64,000 nucleotides of DNA, taken from Owenweeksia sp. Lineage in GTDB: Bacteria > Bacteroidota > Bacteroidia > Flavobacteriales > Schleiferiaceae. Positions within the stretch are counted from its first letter, which is position 1. Each line of letters starts with the position of its first letter. Positions 1 through 9,204 of the stretch are shown piece by piece. A program made the translations under genes and the position numbers. Below the pieces are notes generated by a model that worked only from the letters and a program-made list of their open reading frames with translations, was not told where the DNA came from and did no database searches. The stretch covers positions 1-64,000 of the forward strand of contig JANQPD010000052.1 of the NCBI GenBank assembly GCA_028285465.1, given 5' to 3'.

Positions 1-900
1 CAGTAGCGCGGGTTGTGTGAGCAATTTTTCGGCCTGAGCCATGCGGTTCTCTTCGGTAATTGGTTCCAGAGAAGGGCCGGTTCCCTTTAAAAAATCTTCT
101 ACCAGGGGGAGGCGTCTGGTATTTGTGCCGGCCGTGGGACGACAAGCCAGAAGCCCCTTGGTGTAAGGATGTTCAGGACGGGTAAACACCTCCCTTGCCG
201 CTCCGTATTCTACTTGTTTCCCCTTGCGCATGACCAGGATACGGTCGGCCACGCGTTCTACTACGGCCAGGTCATGGCTAATGAACACCATGCCCATGTT
301 AAATTCCTCTTGCAGTTCTTTGAGCAGGGTTAAAACAGACTGCTGCACACTAACGTCAAGTGCCGTAGTAGGCTCATCGGCAATAAGCAGGCTGGGGTTG
401 GCCGCCAGGGCCATAGCGATCATTACACGTTGCTTTTGTCCACCGCTTAGCTGATGTGGATAAGCGTGGTATAAGGCTTTCGCCCGCGGCAAGCGGACTT
501 TTTCAAAAAGACCCAGTACTTTTTGCCGTGTTTCCCTCCTGCTTGTTTTTTCCCTGGAATAGAACATTTCGGCTACCTGAGCGCCACAAGACATACTGGG
601 GTTAAGTGCACTCATCGGCTCCTGGAAGATCATCGCCAGGTCTGTACCTCTCAATTGCCGGTGTTGCTCCGCGTTTAACGCAAGCAGATCCCGCCCTTTA
701 AAGAACAGCTTTCCTGCGGCTTTTAGCTGCTCATCCAGTAAACCCATTATGGCCAGCGAACTGAGGGATTTCCCGGAACCCGATTCTCCTACAATGCCCA
801 GTGTTTCTCCTTTATCCAGGTTGAAATTTATGCCGTCTACCAACCATTGGTCGGCAAACTGCACACTGAAATGCTCAGCCTCTAAAAGCTTATTCCGCAT
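1..900 (-). CDS. ABC transporter ATP-binding protein, peptide/nickel type (partial, runs off the window)
   Basis: Cytoplasmic ATPase that would power an inner-membrane importer of the oligopeptide/dipeptide family. The reading frame is open from the ATG at 900 to base 1 (300 codons), so the ORF track missed it. Visible in order: Walker A GESGSGKS, Q-loop FQEPMSALNP, signature LSGGQKQR, Walker B LLIADEP, H-loop ISHD, and the oligopeptide-type tail HPYTKGLLACRP. The last readable residues (LLTQPALL) look like a linker into a second ATPase domain, so the full protein may be a dual-domain GsiA/YejF-like ATPase; that is inference. Its ATG overlaps the end of the exonuclease gene by 11 bp, which suggests coupled translation. 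Permease and binding-protein genes are not visible. Confidence 0.88.
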   Translation of the reverse strand, partial: MRNKLLEAEHFSVQFADQWLVDGINFNLDKGETLGIVGESGSGKSLSSLAIMGLLDEQLKAAGKLFFKGRDLLALNAEQHRQLRGTDLAMIFQEPMSALNPSMSCGAQVAEMFYSREKTSRRETRQKVLGLFEKVRLPRAKALYHAYPHQLSGGQKQRVMIAMALAANPSLLIADEPTTALDVSVQQSVLTLLKELQEEFNMGMVFISHDLAVVERVADRILVMRKGKQVEYGAAREVFTRPEHPYTKGLLACRPTAGTNTRRLPLVEDFLKGTGPSLEPITEENRMAQAEKLLTQPALL

Positions 901-1612
901 CGGTATATATGATTTGTGCTTCTTCCAGGGGGGCAAGATGCTGCATTTTCAAAAAAACATTGGCCACGGTAATCGTATCTTTTTGACAATAGTGTACAAT
1001 CCTTTTCAAATTTTGCTCCTCCCAGTACACGCTTCCTACCATACTTCCGTCAATGTCATCTTTTGGCGTAGGAATATTGAAGATCGCTGCCAGGAGCTTT
1101 ATGCTTGTGTAGTGCTTGTAGTCGCCAAATTTCCACATTTCCATCGTATCCAGGTGTGGTACTTCCCAGGGCTTTGCCCCGGAAATATCCAACAGGCGCG
1201 GTAAGGCAATGCCCTGTACCAGCATACGCCTGGCTATATAAGGAAAATCAAATTCCTTCCCGTTGTGTGCGCAGAGTAGAAAATCCTGGTAAAAAGTATG
1301 GTTCAACAAGCTTGCAAAGTCCTGCAAAAGCAATTGCTCATCTTCTCCGTAAAAAGACCTTACCCGAAACACAGAGGTGTTGTCTTTTTCCACAAAAAAG
1401 CCACAAGAGACACACACGATCTTACCAAACTCAGCCAGGATAGCTGCGCGCTCCTTGTAAAATTCTGCGGGGCTTTGTTCGTCTTTGCGTTGATAACGGG
1501 TTTTATCCGCCCACAGGTGTTGCCACGTCTCGTCCAGTTCCTCAAAGCGGGCCTTTTGGCTTACGGTTTCTATATCCAGGAAAAGAATTTTATATCTGTT
1601 GAATGCAGGCAT
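890..1612 (-). CDS. Predicted 3'-5' exonuclease, PolB-exonuclease-like
   Basis: A 240-residue DnaQ-fold (RNase H-like) protein related to the proofreading domain of family B polymerases, but without a polymerase domain. The acidic exonuclease motifs are all visible: FLDIET near the N-terminus (Exo I), AHNGKEFDFPY in the middle (Exo II) and YCQKD near residue 215 (Exo III). An active metal-dependent nuclease is therefore expected, probably in DNA repair, though the substrate cannot be read from sequence. The gene lies 108 bp downstream of the agmatinase gene and overlaps the following ABC ATPase start, so it is probably in one transcript with at least the ATPase. Confidence 0.85.
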   Translation of the reverse strand: MPAFNRYKILFLDIETVSQKARFEELDETWQHLWADKTRYQRKDEQSPAEFYKERAAILAEFGKIVCVSCGFFVEKDNTSVFRVRSFYGEDEQLLLQDFASLLNHTFYQDFLLCAHNGKEFDFPYIARRMLVQGIALPRLLDISGAKPWEVPHLDTMEMWKFGDYKHYTSIKLLAAIFNIPTPKDDIDGSMVGSVYWEEQNLKRIVHYCQKDTITVANVFLKMQHLAPLEEAQIIYTDAE

Positions 1613-1720
1613 AGTGAGAGGTTTTCATTTTTGAAAAAACAAGATAGGAGTATTTTTAAAAACGAAACTCTAACCTCCCGAAATTAAGCCGCTTCACATT
1701 TGTGATATGCGCTCGACCTT

Positions 1721-2755
1721 CTATGATTTCCGCTTGGATCGTGTCATAATATTGGAAAGGCGATATAACAAACGTGCGCCTACATTGGCGTCCCACTCAT
1801 CCTCTCCCGGGGCAATTTCATTCAGGTCTAACCCAATGATCTCCCGTCCGCTTTCCACTACTCTTTCCAAAAGATAGAGCACTTCTTCTACCTCAAAACC
1901 CCCTGCTACCGGTGTCCCGGTATTGGGGCATAGCTTCGGGTCCAGGCCATCAATATCAAAGCTCAGGTATACCTTAGCCGGGAGTTGGGCTACTATTTCT
2001 GTACATTGATCGGCCCAGCTTACTCCCCCGAACTGTTTTTGTTTGATGTCGCGGTCAAAAAAGGTACATACTCTTCCCTGGCTTTCTTCGATGTATTGCG
2101 CTTCTTCCTCGCAATAGTCCCGTATGCCTACCTGAACCAATCGCTCTACCTGAGGCAGGGCCAATGCGTTGTACATGATGGAAGCATGCGAGTAGGTAAA
2201 CCCTTCATAAGCTTTCCGCAAATCTGCGTGTGCGTCAACCTGCAAAATGCCGAAGCTTTCAAACCGTGCGGCTAAAGCTTGTATAAAACCAAGGGGCGTA
2301 CTGTGGTCTCCACCCAGCAGAATCAACTCTTTTCCTGCATTCAAAGCTTTTGTGCTTTCTTGTTTAACCCAGTGCACCATTTCTTTACTGGCCTTATTGA
2401 TCTCCCGGAGCAGGTCCACATCAGGCGCTCCTTTAAAAAGTCCATCTAAGTACACCTCCGCTTTTGTTCGGTAAACATGGCTGCGCTTTTCAATCTGTTT
2501 GCTTACTTCAAGCATATAAACCCCTCTTTTCCAGGAATATTGTAAAAAGGGATCATACAGATCTACCTGCAGGCTAGCCTTTTTCACTGCTTCGGGTGCT
2601 TTGGCGGTGCCTGCTTCGTAAGAAACGGTTACCTCCCAGGGTACGGGCAATACCCATACCTGGCTTTCTTCCCGGGTAAAGGGCAGCCCAAATAACGCTT
2701 CCGATGTACTATATCCATTCGGATCAAAAAGCTTTATTTTTTCTTTCTTACTCAT
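1721..2755 (-). CDS. speB: Agmatinase / ureohydrolase family enzyme
   Basis: Hydrolyses agmatine to putrescine and urea if the usual assignment holds. Binuclear manganese ligands of the arginase fold are visible as GGDHS, VDAHADLR and SFDIDGLDP. The product is 344 residues, slightly longer than typical SpeB because of an N-terminal extension. The ORF track begins at 2881, but its first 42 residues are basic and non-conserved; the ATG at 2755 (MSKKEKIK) sits 2 bp after the stop codon of the upstream gene and is preferred. An arginine decarboxylase that would supply agmatine is encoded at 13.0-14.4 kb in this window. Arginase, guanidinobutyrase and formimidoylglutamase share the fold, so substrate remains an inference. 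Confidence 0.8.
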   Translation of the reverse strand: MSKKEKIKLFDPNGYSTSEALFGLPFTREESQVWVLPVPWEVTVSYEAGTAKAPEAVKKASLQVDLYDPFLQYSWKRGVYMLEVSKQIEKRSHVYRTKAEVYLDGLFKGAPDVDLLREINKASKEMVHWVKQESTKALNAGKELILLGGDHSTPLGFIQALAARFESFGILQVDAHADLRKAYEGFTYSHASIMYNALALPQVERLVQVGIRDYCEEEAQYIEESQGRVCTFFDRDIKQKQFGGVSWADQCTEIVAQLPAKVYLSFDIDGLDPKLCPNTGTPVAGGFEVEEVLYLLERVVESGREIIGLDLNEIAPGEDEWDANVGARLLYRLSNIMTRSKRKS

Positions 2756-2757
2756 AT

Positions 2758-5367
2758 TTAGTATGTTAATACTACAGCGGCTTTTTCCACACCCTTTTCT
2801 CCATCGGTATGAAAGTACTCCAAAACTAAGAGATAAGCGCCTCTTCCCAACAGCTGGCCTGTATGGTCTGTGCCATCCCATACCAAAATACCTTCTTGTG
2901 AAACGGTAAGTGAAGTAGCCAGCTTCTTTAATGCATAACCTTCTTTGCTGTAAACCATTAAATCAAGCAGGTAGTTTGGTTTATTAAAAGAGTAATGCAC
3001 CTCGAGCTTGTCCTGGTAGCTGTCGTTATTGGGTGAAAAAAGCCTGGAAACCAGGTTCATTTTTTTGCGCAGCTGTGGGTTTCCCTGCATTTGCTGGCTG
3101 TTGAGATAGCCCGGGGTACCAAAACCGGCGGTAGAAGCCGCGCTGTACCAGGCGGCTGTAAAGGGAACGGCGTCATAGCGGGCACGTTCGAGGCTTACGC
3201 CTTCTTTGTTAAGTAAGGCCGGGCTGTGGAGGTTATCGGTATACCGTAAACTATCCACCACCGTTAAATTGGCATTGAGCAATACAATACTTCCTTCATC
3301 ATCGGCCATGGGGGGCAGATCGCTGGCCTCAAAAAGGCTTGCGGGGTCTTTTATTGTGTATTGCGCCTGCACCGATAAAGGGTTTTCAGAAAGGCAAACA
3401 TATGCACCGGGAAGCAGTAAATAACTTTCTGAAGTGATCTCTTTGGCCTCACCCAGTGTAGCGGCGCCTTCTATATAGCTAGCCAAACGTAACTTTTCCA
3501 GGTCAAACAATTGGTCTGAGGCGTTATAAAGTTCTACATAATCCGCACCCCCGGAAACCGGGTTAAAGAGTAGCTCGTTAAGATACAGGTCGCCCATCCC
3601 GGCAAATTGGGCCAGCCCAAAAACAAGCGGTTCAAAAATGAGCGGGTTGCCGCTACAATCTTTTAAATTGCCCAAAAAGGTAAGGCGGTATACTTCGCCT
3701 TGCTGCATAGGTGCGGACAGGTAAAACAGCAGGCTATTGGCCACCCTAAGGGGTTTGATGCTGTCGATAACCATTTCGGGAGTTATTTCATACGCAAAGG
3801 GGTCCAGGAGCAAGGGGTCGTCTATCCACTCCGAAAAATGCACGCGCACTATACTATCTCCCGGCACCGAGGCCCTTAGCGCGACCGGGGCTATAGTATC
3901 ACGGGTTTGACCCAATACACTATTCCTTTTCCCCGGAGTACCTCCTACCTGGCTCTCGCTTGCGCGCCAGTTTTCTGCTCCCCCGCAGAGGTTATCCGGG
4001 TCAATCCGCTCCAGGCTCCACCCTCCTCCATCTTTATTGACATCCCGGTACCAACTTAAGTCGTACAGCACTTCATCCATCTTTTCTCCTCCTGACTTAG
4101 AGAGACTTACCAGGGTTCCTGCATTTGTAAGTGCCGTGGTGGAAAGGGGAACGGCTGAAAAATTTACCCCGGCCGCCAGCTCCGGCGCAGCCTCCGGCCT
4201 GGCCAGCACGAGAAAACTATCCGCCGGTAAAAGGGCTTCATCTAAACTCACAGTACTGTTTCCTGCATTTAACACCCAGCCGGAAAGATTTAAGTCAAAA
4301 GCCGTACGGTTGTATAGTTCTATGTATTCATAGGCAGGCAACACATTGGGTGGAATGCCGATGACCGGGATGGGATCAGGCAGTAATTCATTTAGTATGA
4401 CATCTCCCCGCTCCGGCAGAATATAGGCGAAGCTAAAGCTGGTATCCGTCAGCTCGTTTCCTTCTTTGTCCTCTAAATTGGAAACGGTTAATGTGTAATT
4501 GCTCCGGTTTTGCAAGGGAGGGGCTATTTCCAGGAAAACCTGAACTCCGTCAGGGCTCAATACAGCATCTACCACTTGGGCTAAACTGCCTTGTAATGCA
4601 TAATGGTTGCTTTTTTCTGCCTCCGCCTTTTGCAGCCTTTCGTTAAAATCCAACCGAAGCATGTTGTCCGCTACTATCGTATACCCGCTTATTTCCGGCG
4701 GAAACACATCCTGGAATGCATCACCACTATACCAGAAATCGTCAAAAAACATCTTGTCTGCCCGGGTAACGGTATATACACAACGTAGCCCGGTGTACCT
4801 GCTGGAAATGAAGACAGCATTGGTATCTTCCCCCAACAAAACAAGGCCGGTTTGCGCTTCCGAGGTATCGGCATAAAGCGCCCATTCGTCATTGACAGAC
4901 CGCGTTACCCGTATCCGCGCGAAATTTCTGTTTTCGCCCAAATACTTGTCTGCGCTTTCTGTTAAGAGGACCTCGTTTCCTTGCTGGCGCAAAAAAAGGG
5001 AGATCCGGTCTTGCGTACTGCCGCCCAGGCGCACAAAAACAGCCGTTGATGCCTTTTGAAGGTCTGTGCTGTCTGCACAGAAATACACCTCTGCATAATT
5101 CGAGGCAGAGGGGTTAAATTGTAAAGTAGCTTTAAAATTCCACTCTGCTGCTACGGCAATTCTTGATGAAGCATAGATCCGGGCTTCCCCGGCCGCGGTA
5201 TCGTTGAGCTGCAATTGCTTATCGGGGCTAATGGAGAAGATCCCGGTATCAATCGTCCAGGAGGGGTTGGTCGTAAAGTTGCTGTCGCTGAAGTCGTCCA
5301 TAAACTGAAGCTGGCCAAACATAGCCAAAGGAGATAGCAGGATGAGGAAGGTTAGGCGCATAGGCAT
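2758..5367 (-). CDS. Secreted lamin-tail-domain protein with a gliding-type C-terminus
   Basis: An exported protein of about 869 residues. It begins with a signal peptide ending near AMFGQ, followed by a LamG-like beta-sandwich, then two repeats of [Ig-like Big_5 module + lamin-tail domain]. The lamin-tail domains start at VILNELLPDP and LYLNELLFNP and share the EYIELYN/DYVELYN motif. The C-terminus (FSPNNDSYQDKLEV, then VWDGTDHTGQ) resembles the FlgD-Ig/CHU_C-type tails of surface proteins exported by the type IX system. The track start at 5397 precedes the signal peptide by 10 residues; the ATG at 5367 (or 5361) is better. The agmatinase gene follows after 2 bp, an unexpected partner for a surface protein. 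The function of the protein is unknown. Confidence 0.78.
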   Translation of the reverse strand: MPMRLTFLILLSPLAMFGQLQFMDDFSDSNFTTNPSWTIDTGIFSISPDKQLQLNDTAAGEARIYASSRIAVAAEWNFKATLQFNPSASNYAEVYFCADSTDLQKASTAVFVRLGGSTQDRISLFLRQQGNEVLLTESADKYLGENRNFARIRVTRSVNDEWALYADTSEAQTGLVLLGEDTNAVFISSRYTGLRCVYTVTRADKMFFDDFWYSGDAFQDVFPPEISGYTIVADNMLRLDFNERLQKAEAEKSNHYALQGSLAQVVDAVLSPDGVQVFLEIAPPLQNRSNYTLTVSNLEDKEGNELTDTSFSFAYILPERGDVILNELLPDPIPVIGIPPNVLPAYEYIELYNRTAFDLNLSGWVLNAGNSTVSLDEALLPADSFLVLARPEAAPELAAGVNFSAVPLSTTALTNAGTLVSLSKSGGEKMDEVLYDLSWYRDVNKDGGGWSLERIDPDNLCGGAENWRASESQVGGTPGKRNSVLGQTRDTIAPVALRASVPGDSIVRVHFSEWIDDPLLLDPFAYEITPEMVIDSIKPLRVANSLLFYLSAPMQQGEVYRLTFLGNLKDCSGNPLIFEPLVFGLAQFAGMGDLYLNELLFNPVSGGADYVELYNASDQLFDLEKLRLASYIEGAATLGEAKEITSESYLLLPGAYVCLSENPLSVQAQYTIKDPASLFEASDLPPMADDEGSIVLLNANLTVVDSLRYTDNLHSPALLNKEGVSLERARYDAVPFTAAWYSAASTAGFGTPGYLNSQQMQGNPQLRKKMNLVSRLFSPNNDSYQDKLEVHYSFNKPNYLLDLMVYSKEGYALKKLATSLTVSQEGILVWDGTDHTGQLLGRGAYLLVLEYFHTDGEKGVEKAAVVLTY

Positions 5368-5418
5368 TTTTTTACCACTACTTTTGCAAGATAACACCTT
5401 TATTATTTTCCTTATACA

Positions 5419-6423
5419 ATGAAAGTAGCTGTTGTAGGGGCCACGGGTATGGTAGGCCAGGTAATGTTGCAGGTTTTGGGGGAGCGGGATTTTCCTGTTG
5501 ATGAATTGATCCCGGTTGCTTCAAAGCGATCTGTGGGCAAAAGTCTTGCTTTTAGAAATGCCACGTATCGCATTCACTCCATAGAAGAGGCTATAGCCAA
5601 AGCTCCCGACCTGGCCCTTTTCTCTGCCGGTGGCGAAACTTCCCTGGAATATGCGCCAAAATTTGCCGAAGCAGGCACCATGGTAATCGACAATAGTTCG
5701 GCCTGGCGGATGGACCCCGTAAAAAAGCTGATCGTGCCGGAAATAAATGGGGAAACCCTCACTCAAGAAGACAAAATCATTGCCAACCCGAACTGCTCTA
5801 CCATACAATTGGTGATGGTGCTAAACCCATTACATAAAAAATATGGCATAAAACGGGTGGTGGTAAGTACCTACCAGAGCATTTCCGGCACGGGCATAAA
5901 GGCGATGGAGCAGATGCAGCGCGAGCGTGCGGGTGAAAAAGGAGAGATGGCCTACCCCTATCCCATTGATGGCAATTGCTTACCGCATTGCGATGTATTC
6001 CTGGAAAACGGCTACACCAAAGAAGAGATGAAGCTCACGAACGAAACCAAAAAGATCCTCGCGGACGATACGGTGCTGGTGAGCGCTACAGCTGTTCGGG
6101 TGCCTGTAAGTGGCGGGCATTCCGAAAGTGTAAACATCGCTTTTGAGAAAGAGATCCACACCGGTGATATACGCAAGCTGCTTTCGGAAACAGCGGGCGT
6201 TACGGTTCAGGACAACGTAGATTTAAATGTATACCCGATGCCCTTAATGGCTAAGGGAAAGGACGATGTATTCGTAGGGCGTATCCGAAGGGACCTTACC
6301 CAGGTGAATACGCTAAATGTATGGATCGTTGCGGATAACCTTAGAAAAGGAGCGGCTACCAATGCGGTACAGATCGCGGAGTTGTTGGTTAAAAAGCACT
6401 TGTTTAACGTGAGTTCGACCTAA
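5419..6423 (+). CDS. asd: Aspartate-semialdehyde dehydrogenase
   Basis: Reduces beta-aspartyl phosphate to aspartate semialdehyde with NADPH, the branch point to lysine/diaminopimelate, threonine and methionine. The 334-residue length is normal. The N-terminal nucleotide-binding motif VGATGMVGQ and the catalytic cysteine motif NPNCSTIQ are present, followed by STYQSISGTG and the substrate-binding region SGGHSESVN. The gene is divergent from the lamin-tail gene with about 50 bp between starts. No partner biosynthetic gene is adjacent. Confidence 0.95.
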   Translation: MKVAVVGATGMVGQVMLQVLGERDFPVDELIPVASKRSVGKSLAFRNATYRIHSIEEAIAKAPDLALFSAGGETSLEYAPKFAEAGTMVIDNSSAWRMDPVKKLIVPEINGETLTQEDKIIANPNCSTIQLVMVLNPLHKKYGIKRVVVSTYQSISGTGIKAMEQMQRERAGEKGEMAYPYPIDGNCLPHCDVFLENGYTKEEMKLTNETKKILADDTVLVSATAVRVPVSGGHSESVNIAFEKEIHTGDIRKLLSETAGVTVQDNVDLNVYPMPLMAKGKDDVFVGRIRRDLTQVNTLNVWIVADNLRKGAATNAVQIAELLVKKHLFNVSST

Positions 6424-6477
6424 GGAAAGAAAATATATTGTTTTGTCATATTGAGTTAATTTTCTCCGAAAATCAGT

Positions 6478-6499
6478 ACCTGTCTGCCGGCAGGTAGGT
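6478..6499. repeat. Intergenic palindrome centred on CTGCCGGCAG
   Basis: A 22-bp near-perfect palindrome in the 156-bp gap between asd and the TonB receptor, both of which end or point here. Palindromes with this core look like the REP-type intergenic repeats of Bacteroidota. It may mark the shared 3' region of the convergent genes; no T-tract follows it. Confidence 0.5.
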
Positions 6500-6579
6500 T
6501 GAAATAGACAAAACGTGTCATTTTCGATATGGCGTGACACTCAAATTGACCCCGTTTTTTGTATCAAACTCGCGTTTGT

Positions 6580-9204
6580 TTAAAAGAGTATACGGGTGGT
6601 ATACATCGGGAAAAAGCCCATTTGGTAAAACGTCCGGTACTCCCCGGTAGAGGGAATAAACGCACGATTAAAAATATTCTGATGGTTAGTCAGGTTTTGA
6701 AAGTCCACGGCAAACTCAACATACACCTTGCGGTAATTCAAACGGTAGTATACTTTCAGATCCGACCGGAAATAATCCGGGAGCCTTTCCCGGTATGCGC
6801 GCGCATGATCGTAAATCACTTCTCCACGCGCTACGGAAGCGGATTCATCCACCGGCAGATACGGCCTCCCACCTGCGTAGGTCAATTTAAAGTCCGCGCC
6901 TATGGCAATTTTGGTGTTTATCCAGTATTCATAGCCCCCCATAGCGTTTAGGATATAGTTCAGGTTAAAGCCCGTATTGCGCCACACGCCATCGGCCGAC
7001 CGGTACTCCGATTGAAACAAGCTGCTGTTGAGCATCACGTAGTAATTTTTCGAGAGAAATTTCTCGAGGGTGCACTCTACACCATAATTGCGTCCTTTTC
7101 CTTCGCTTACCAGGCTGTCTACCATGGGAATAAAAAAATCTGCGCCTACGTTGAGCATGGAAAAGCTGGATGAAGGTGTATGGGAAACAGGAATGTTATA
7201 CAAATGCTGTCCGTATACTTCTGCCTTCAGGCGCCAATCTGTACCAAGGAGATAATCATACCCCATAACTAAGTGGTGTGCAGCGGAGAACCCCAGATCT
7301 CTATTGGTAAGTTCCGTCCCAGAGTTGGTAATGCTTTGCACAAAGTACACATTGCGTGGCTGCATCTGCTGATGGTTGCCATAGGAAAAAGACAAGGTTT
7401 GATTTTCCCTGAGGCTGTATTGCAGGCCCAGGCGTGGCTCTAAGGCAAAAGAATTATTTAAGAACAAGTATTGAGCATGTAAACCTGCCCTTGCCTTAAG
7501 GCGCGTGGTAAATGTATATTGGTTTTCTGCATACAGGCGCAACAGGTCCAGGTGATCCTGGCTATTGATAAGCGTCTCGTAGGTTCCACTGGCAAACACG
7601 CCCTCTTGCCGGTAGTGTATGGCATAGGTGTCCCAGCGCATACCTGCCTTAAACTTGCTTTTCTTGTTAAAGAAATGGTTTATTTCCGAGAAAAAAGAGT
7701 ATTTGGATTCGGATGAGGTTTCACCAAAAGTGGCCGCTGTTGCGTCTGAAGCGTAGTTAAAAGTGTCTATCTCCGTTTGTATTTGGTTGTTGAGAAATGA
7801 AACCCCTGTTTTAAGCATGGTGCTTTTGCCCAAACGGTATCTGGCATTAAGCCCCATAACCGCAATGTCAGAACCCGTTTTCAGGTGCTGCCCGTAGGGG
7901 CCAACCCGTTCTTCCTCCTCTATGGAATGGTCATCGATTTCAATAAAGCTGGTACCCCATAAACCAATGATGGACAGGTTTAACTTTTCTGATACCGGCA
8001 AGTCAACTTTTGCTGTAAAATCCTGGTACTGTGGCAAGATGCCAAAGTCTACCCCCAGTTTATTCATCAAGTCTAAGAAGGAATAGCGGTAGGTGGCAGA
8101 GTAGGTTGAACCGTTGGTCCGGTTAATGGGGCCTTCTGCTCCAGCTTCGAACCCATTCCAGCCCGTTTGCAGCCTGAATTGGTGTTTTTCAGGATTAGGC
8201 TTTCTCAACCTTAGGTCGAATACCCCCGCCAGTGCATTTCCGTATTCGGCCGGGAAAGCACCCGTTAGAAAATCGGAATTGTCCAACAGGTTAATGTTGA
8301 GTAAGGTTACCGTATTCCCGGTTAAGCCTATTCCGCCGTAATGATTGGGGTTGGGGATCTCAATATCGTCAAGGCGCCACTGCAAACCAATAGGCGAGTT
8401 TCCCCGTATGATGATGTCGTTACGGTCGTCCCTGGCCGGAACAACACCCGCATAACTGCGTACCATCCTGGCCGGATCGCCCAAAGTTCCGGCATATCTA
8501 TAGGCCTCGTCTAGCGAAAAACTCCTGCCACTGGCATAAACCGCTTCGTTGATAGGCCTGGTTTTATCATGCCCGGCTTTTATCTCTACTTCTTCCAATT
8601 CAGATACCAAAGGCTCCAGCTTTATTTCCAGGTAGGGTTCCTGCCCGGTATTGAGCAAAAGCGGTATCTTTTTGGTTTCGTAGCCGATAAAAGAAACGAT
8701 CAGTTCTTGCCTCCCAATGGATGTTTTTATGCTAAAATATCCGCGGGGGTCTGAAATAGTCCCAAGGGTTTTTTCCCCCTGCAGAACAATGTTTGCCGCG
8801 GGCAGGGGCAAAGCCGTTTGCTGGTCTAAAACAACTCCTTTTACCACTTGGGAAAAGCCCTTGGCCGAAGCCTCTTCCGGAAGAGAAATGACGATGTATT
8901 GGTTTACTTTCTTGAACGCAAACCCTTGTTTGGCTGAAAGTTCTTCCATAAGCTTTTCCAGCTCATAGCTTCCCGCTTTTACCCCGGGGTCTGCATCCAG
9001 TTCAATATCGTCTTCCGACACAACGAAGAGGTATGGGGATTGTGTTTCGATGCTGTTAAATATCTGGCGCAAAGACTGTGCTTCTTCTATTTGAATGTTT
9101 TGAGCCCGCAGAGACGAACCGGGCAGAAACACCATTCCAAAAAGCAAAGAAAGTACACTTAGCAGGGGCCTCTTCGACACATTTGATACCGCAATGCTAC
9201 TCAT
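6580..9204 (-). CDS. TonB-dependent outer-membrane receptor with STN signalling domain
   Basis: An 874-residue outer-membrane transporter that also senses its ligand. After a signal peptide (cleavage near SLRAQ) comes an STN domain (SLRQIFNSIE onward, about residues 45-105), which in FecA-type receptors contacts the anti-sigma FecR. Next are a carboxypeptidase-regulatory-like domain (VVLDQQTALPLPAANI), a plug (GTLGDPARMVRSYAGV) and a 22-strand-type barrel ending in the aromatic-terminal MYTTRILF. Its ATG overlaps the fecR-like gene by 8 bp, so sigma factor, anti-sigma and receptor form one operon. No SusD partner follows, which argues for an iron or other small ligand rather than a glycan. 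The ligand is unknown. Confidence 0.9.
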   Translation of the reverse strand: MSSIAVSNVSKRPLLSVLSLLFGMVFLPGSSLRAQNIQIEEAQSLRQIFNSIETQSPYLFVVSEDDIELDADPGVKAGSYELEKLMEELSAKQGFAFKKVNQYIVISLPEEASAKGFSQVVKGVVLDQQTALPLPAANIVLQGEKTLGTISDPRGYFSIKTSIGRQELIVSFIGYETKKIPLLLNTGQEPYLEIKLEPLVSELEEVEIKAGHDKTRPINEAVYASGRSFSLDEAYRYAGTLGDPARMVRSYAGVVPARDDRNDIIIRGNSPIGLQWRLDDIEIPNPNHYGGIGLTGNTVTLLNINLLDNSDFLTGAFPAEYGNALAGVFDLRLRKPNPEKHQFRLQTGWNGFEAGAEGPINRTNGSTYSATYRYSFLDLMNKLGVDFGILPQYQDFTAKVDLPVSEKLNLSIIGLWGTSFIEIDDHSIEEEERVGPYGQHLKTGSDIAVMGLNARYRLGKSTMLKTGVSFLNNQIQTEIDTFNYASDATAATFGETSSESKYSFFSEINHFFNKKSKFKAGMRWDTYAIHYRQEGVFASGTYETLINSQDHLDLLRLYAENQYTFTTRLKARAGLHAQYLFLNNSFALEPRLGLQYSLRENQTLSFSYGNHQQMQPRNVYFVQSITNSGTELTNRDLGFSAAHHLVMGYDYLLGTDWRLKAEVYGQHLYNIPVSHTPSSSFSMLNVGADFFIPMVDSLVSEGKGRNYGVECTLEKFLSKNYYVMLNSSLFQSEYRSADGVWRNTGFNLNYILNAMGGYEYWINTKIAIGADFKLTYAGGRPYLPVDESASVARGEVIYDHARAYRERLPDYFRSDLKVYYRLNYRKVYVEFAVDFQNLTNHQNIFNRAFIPSTGEYRTFYQMGFFPMYTTRILF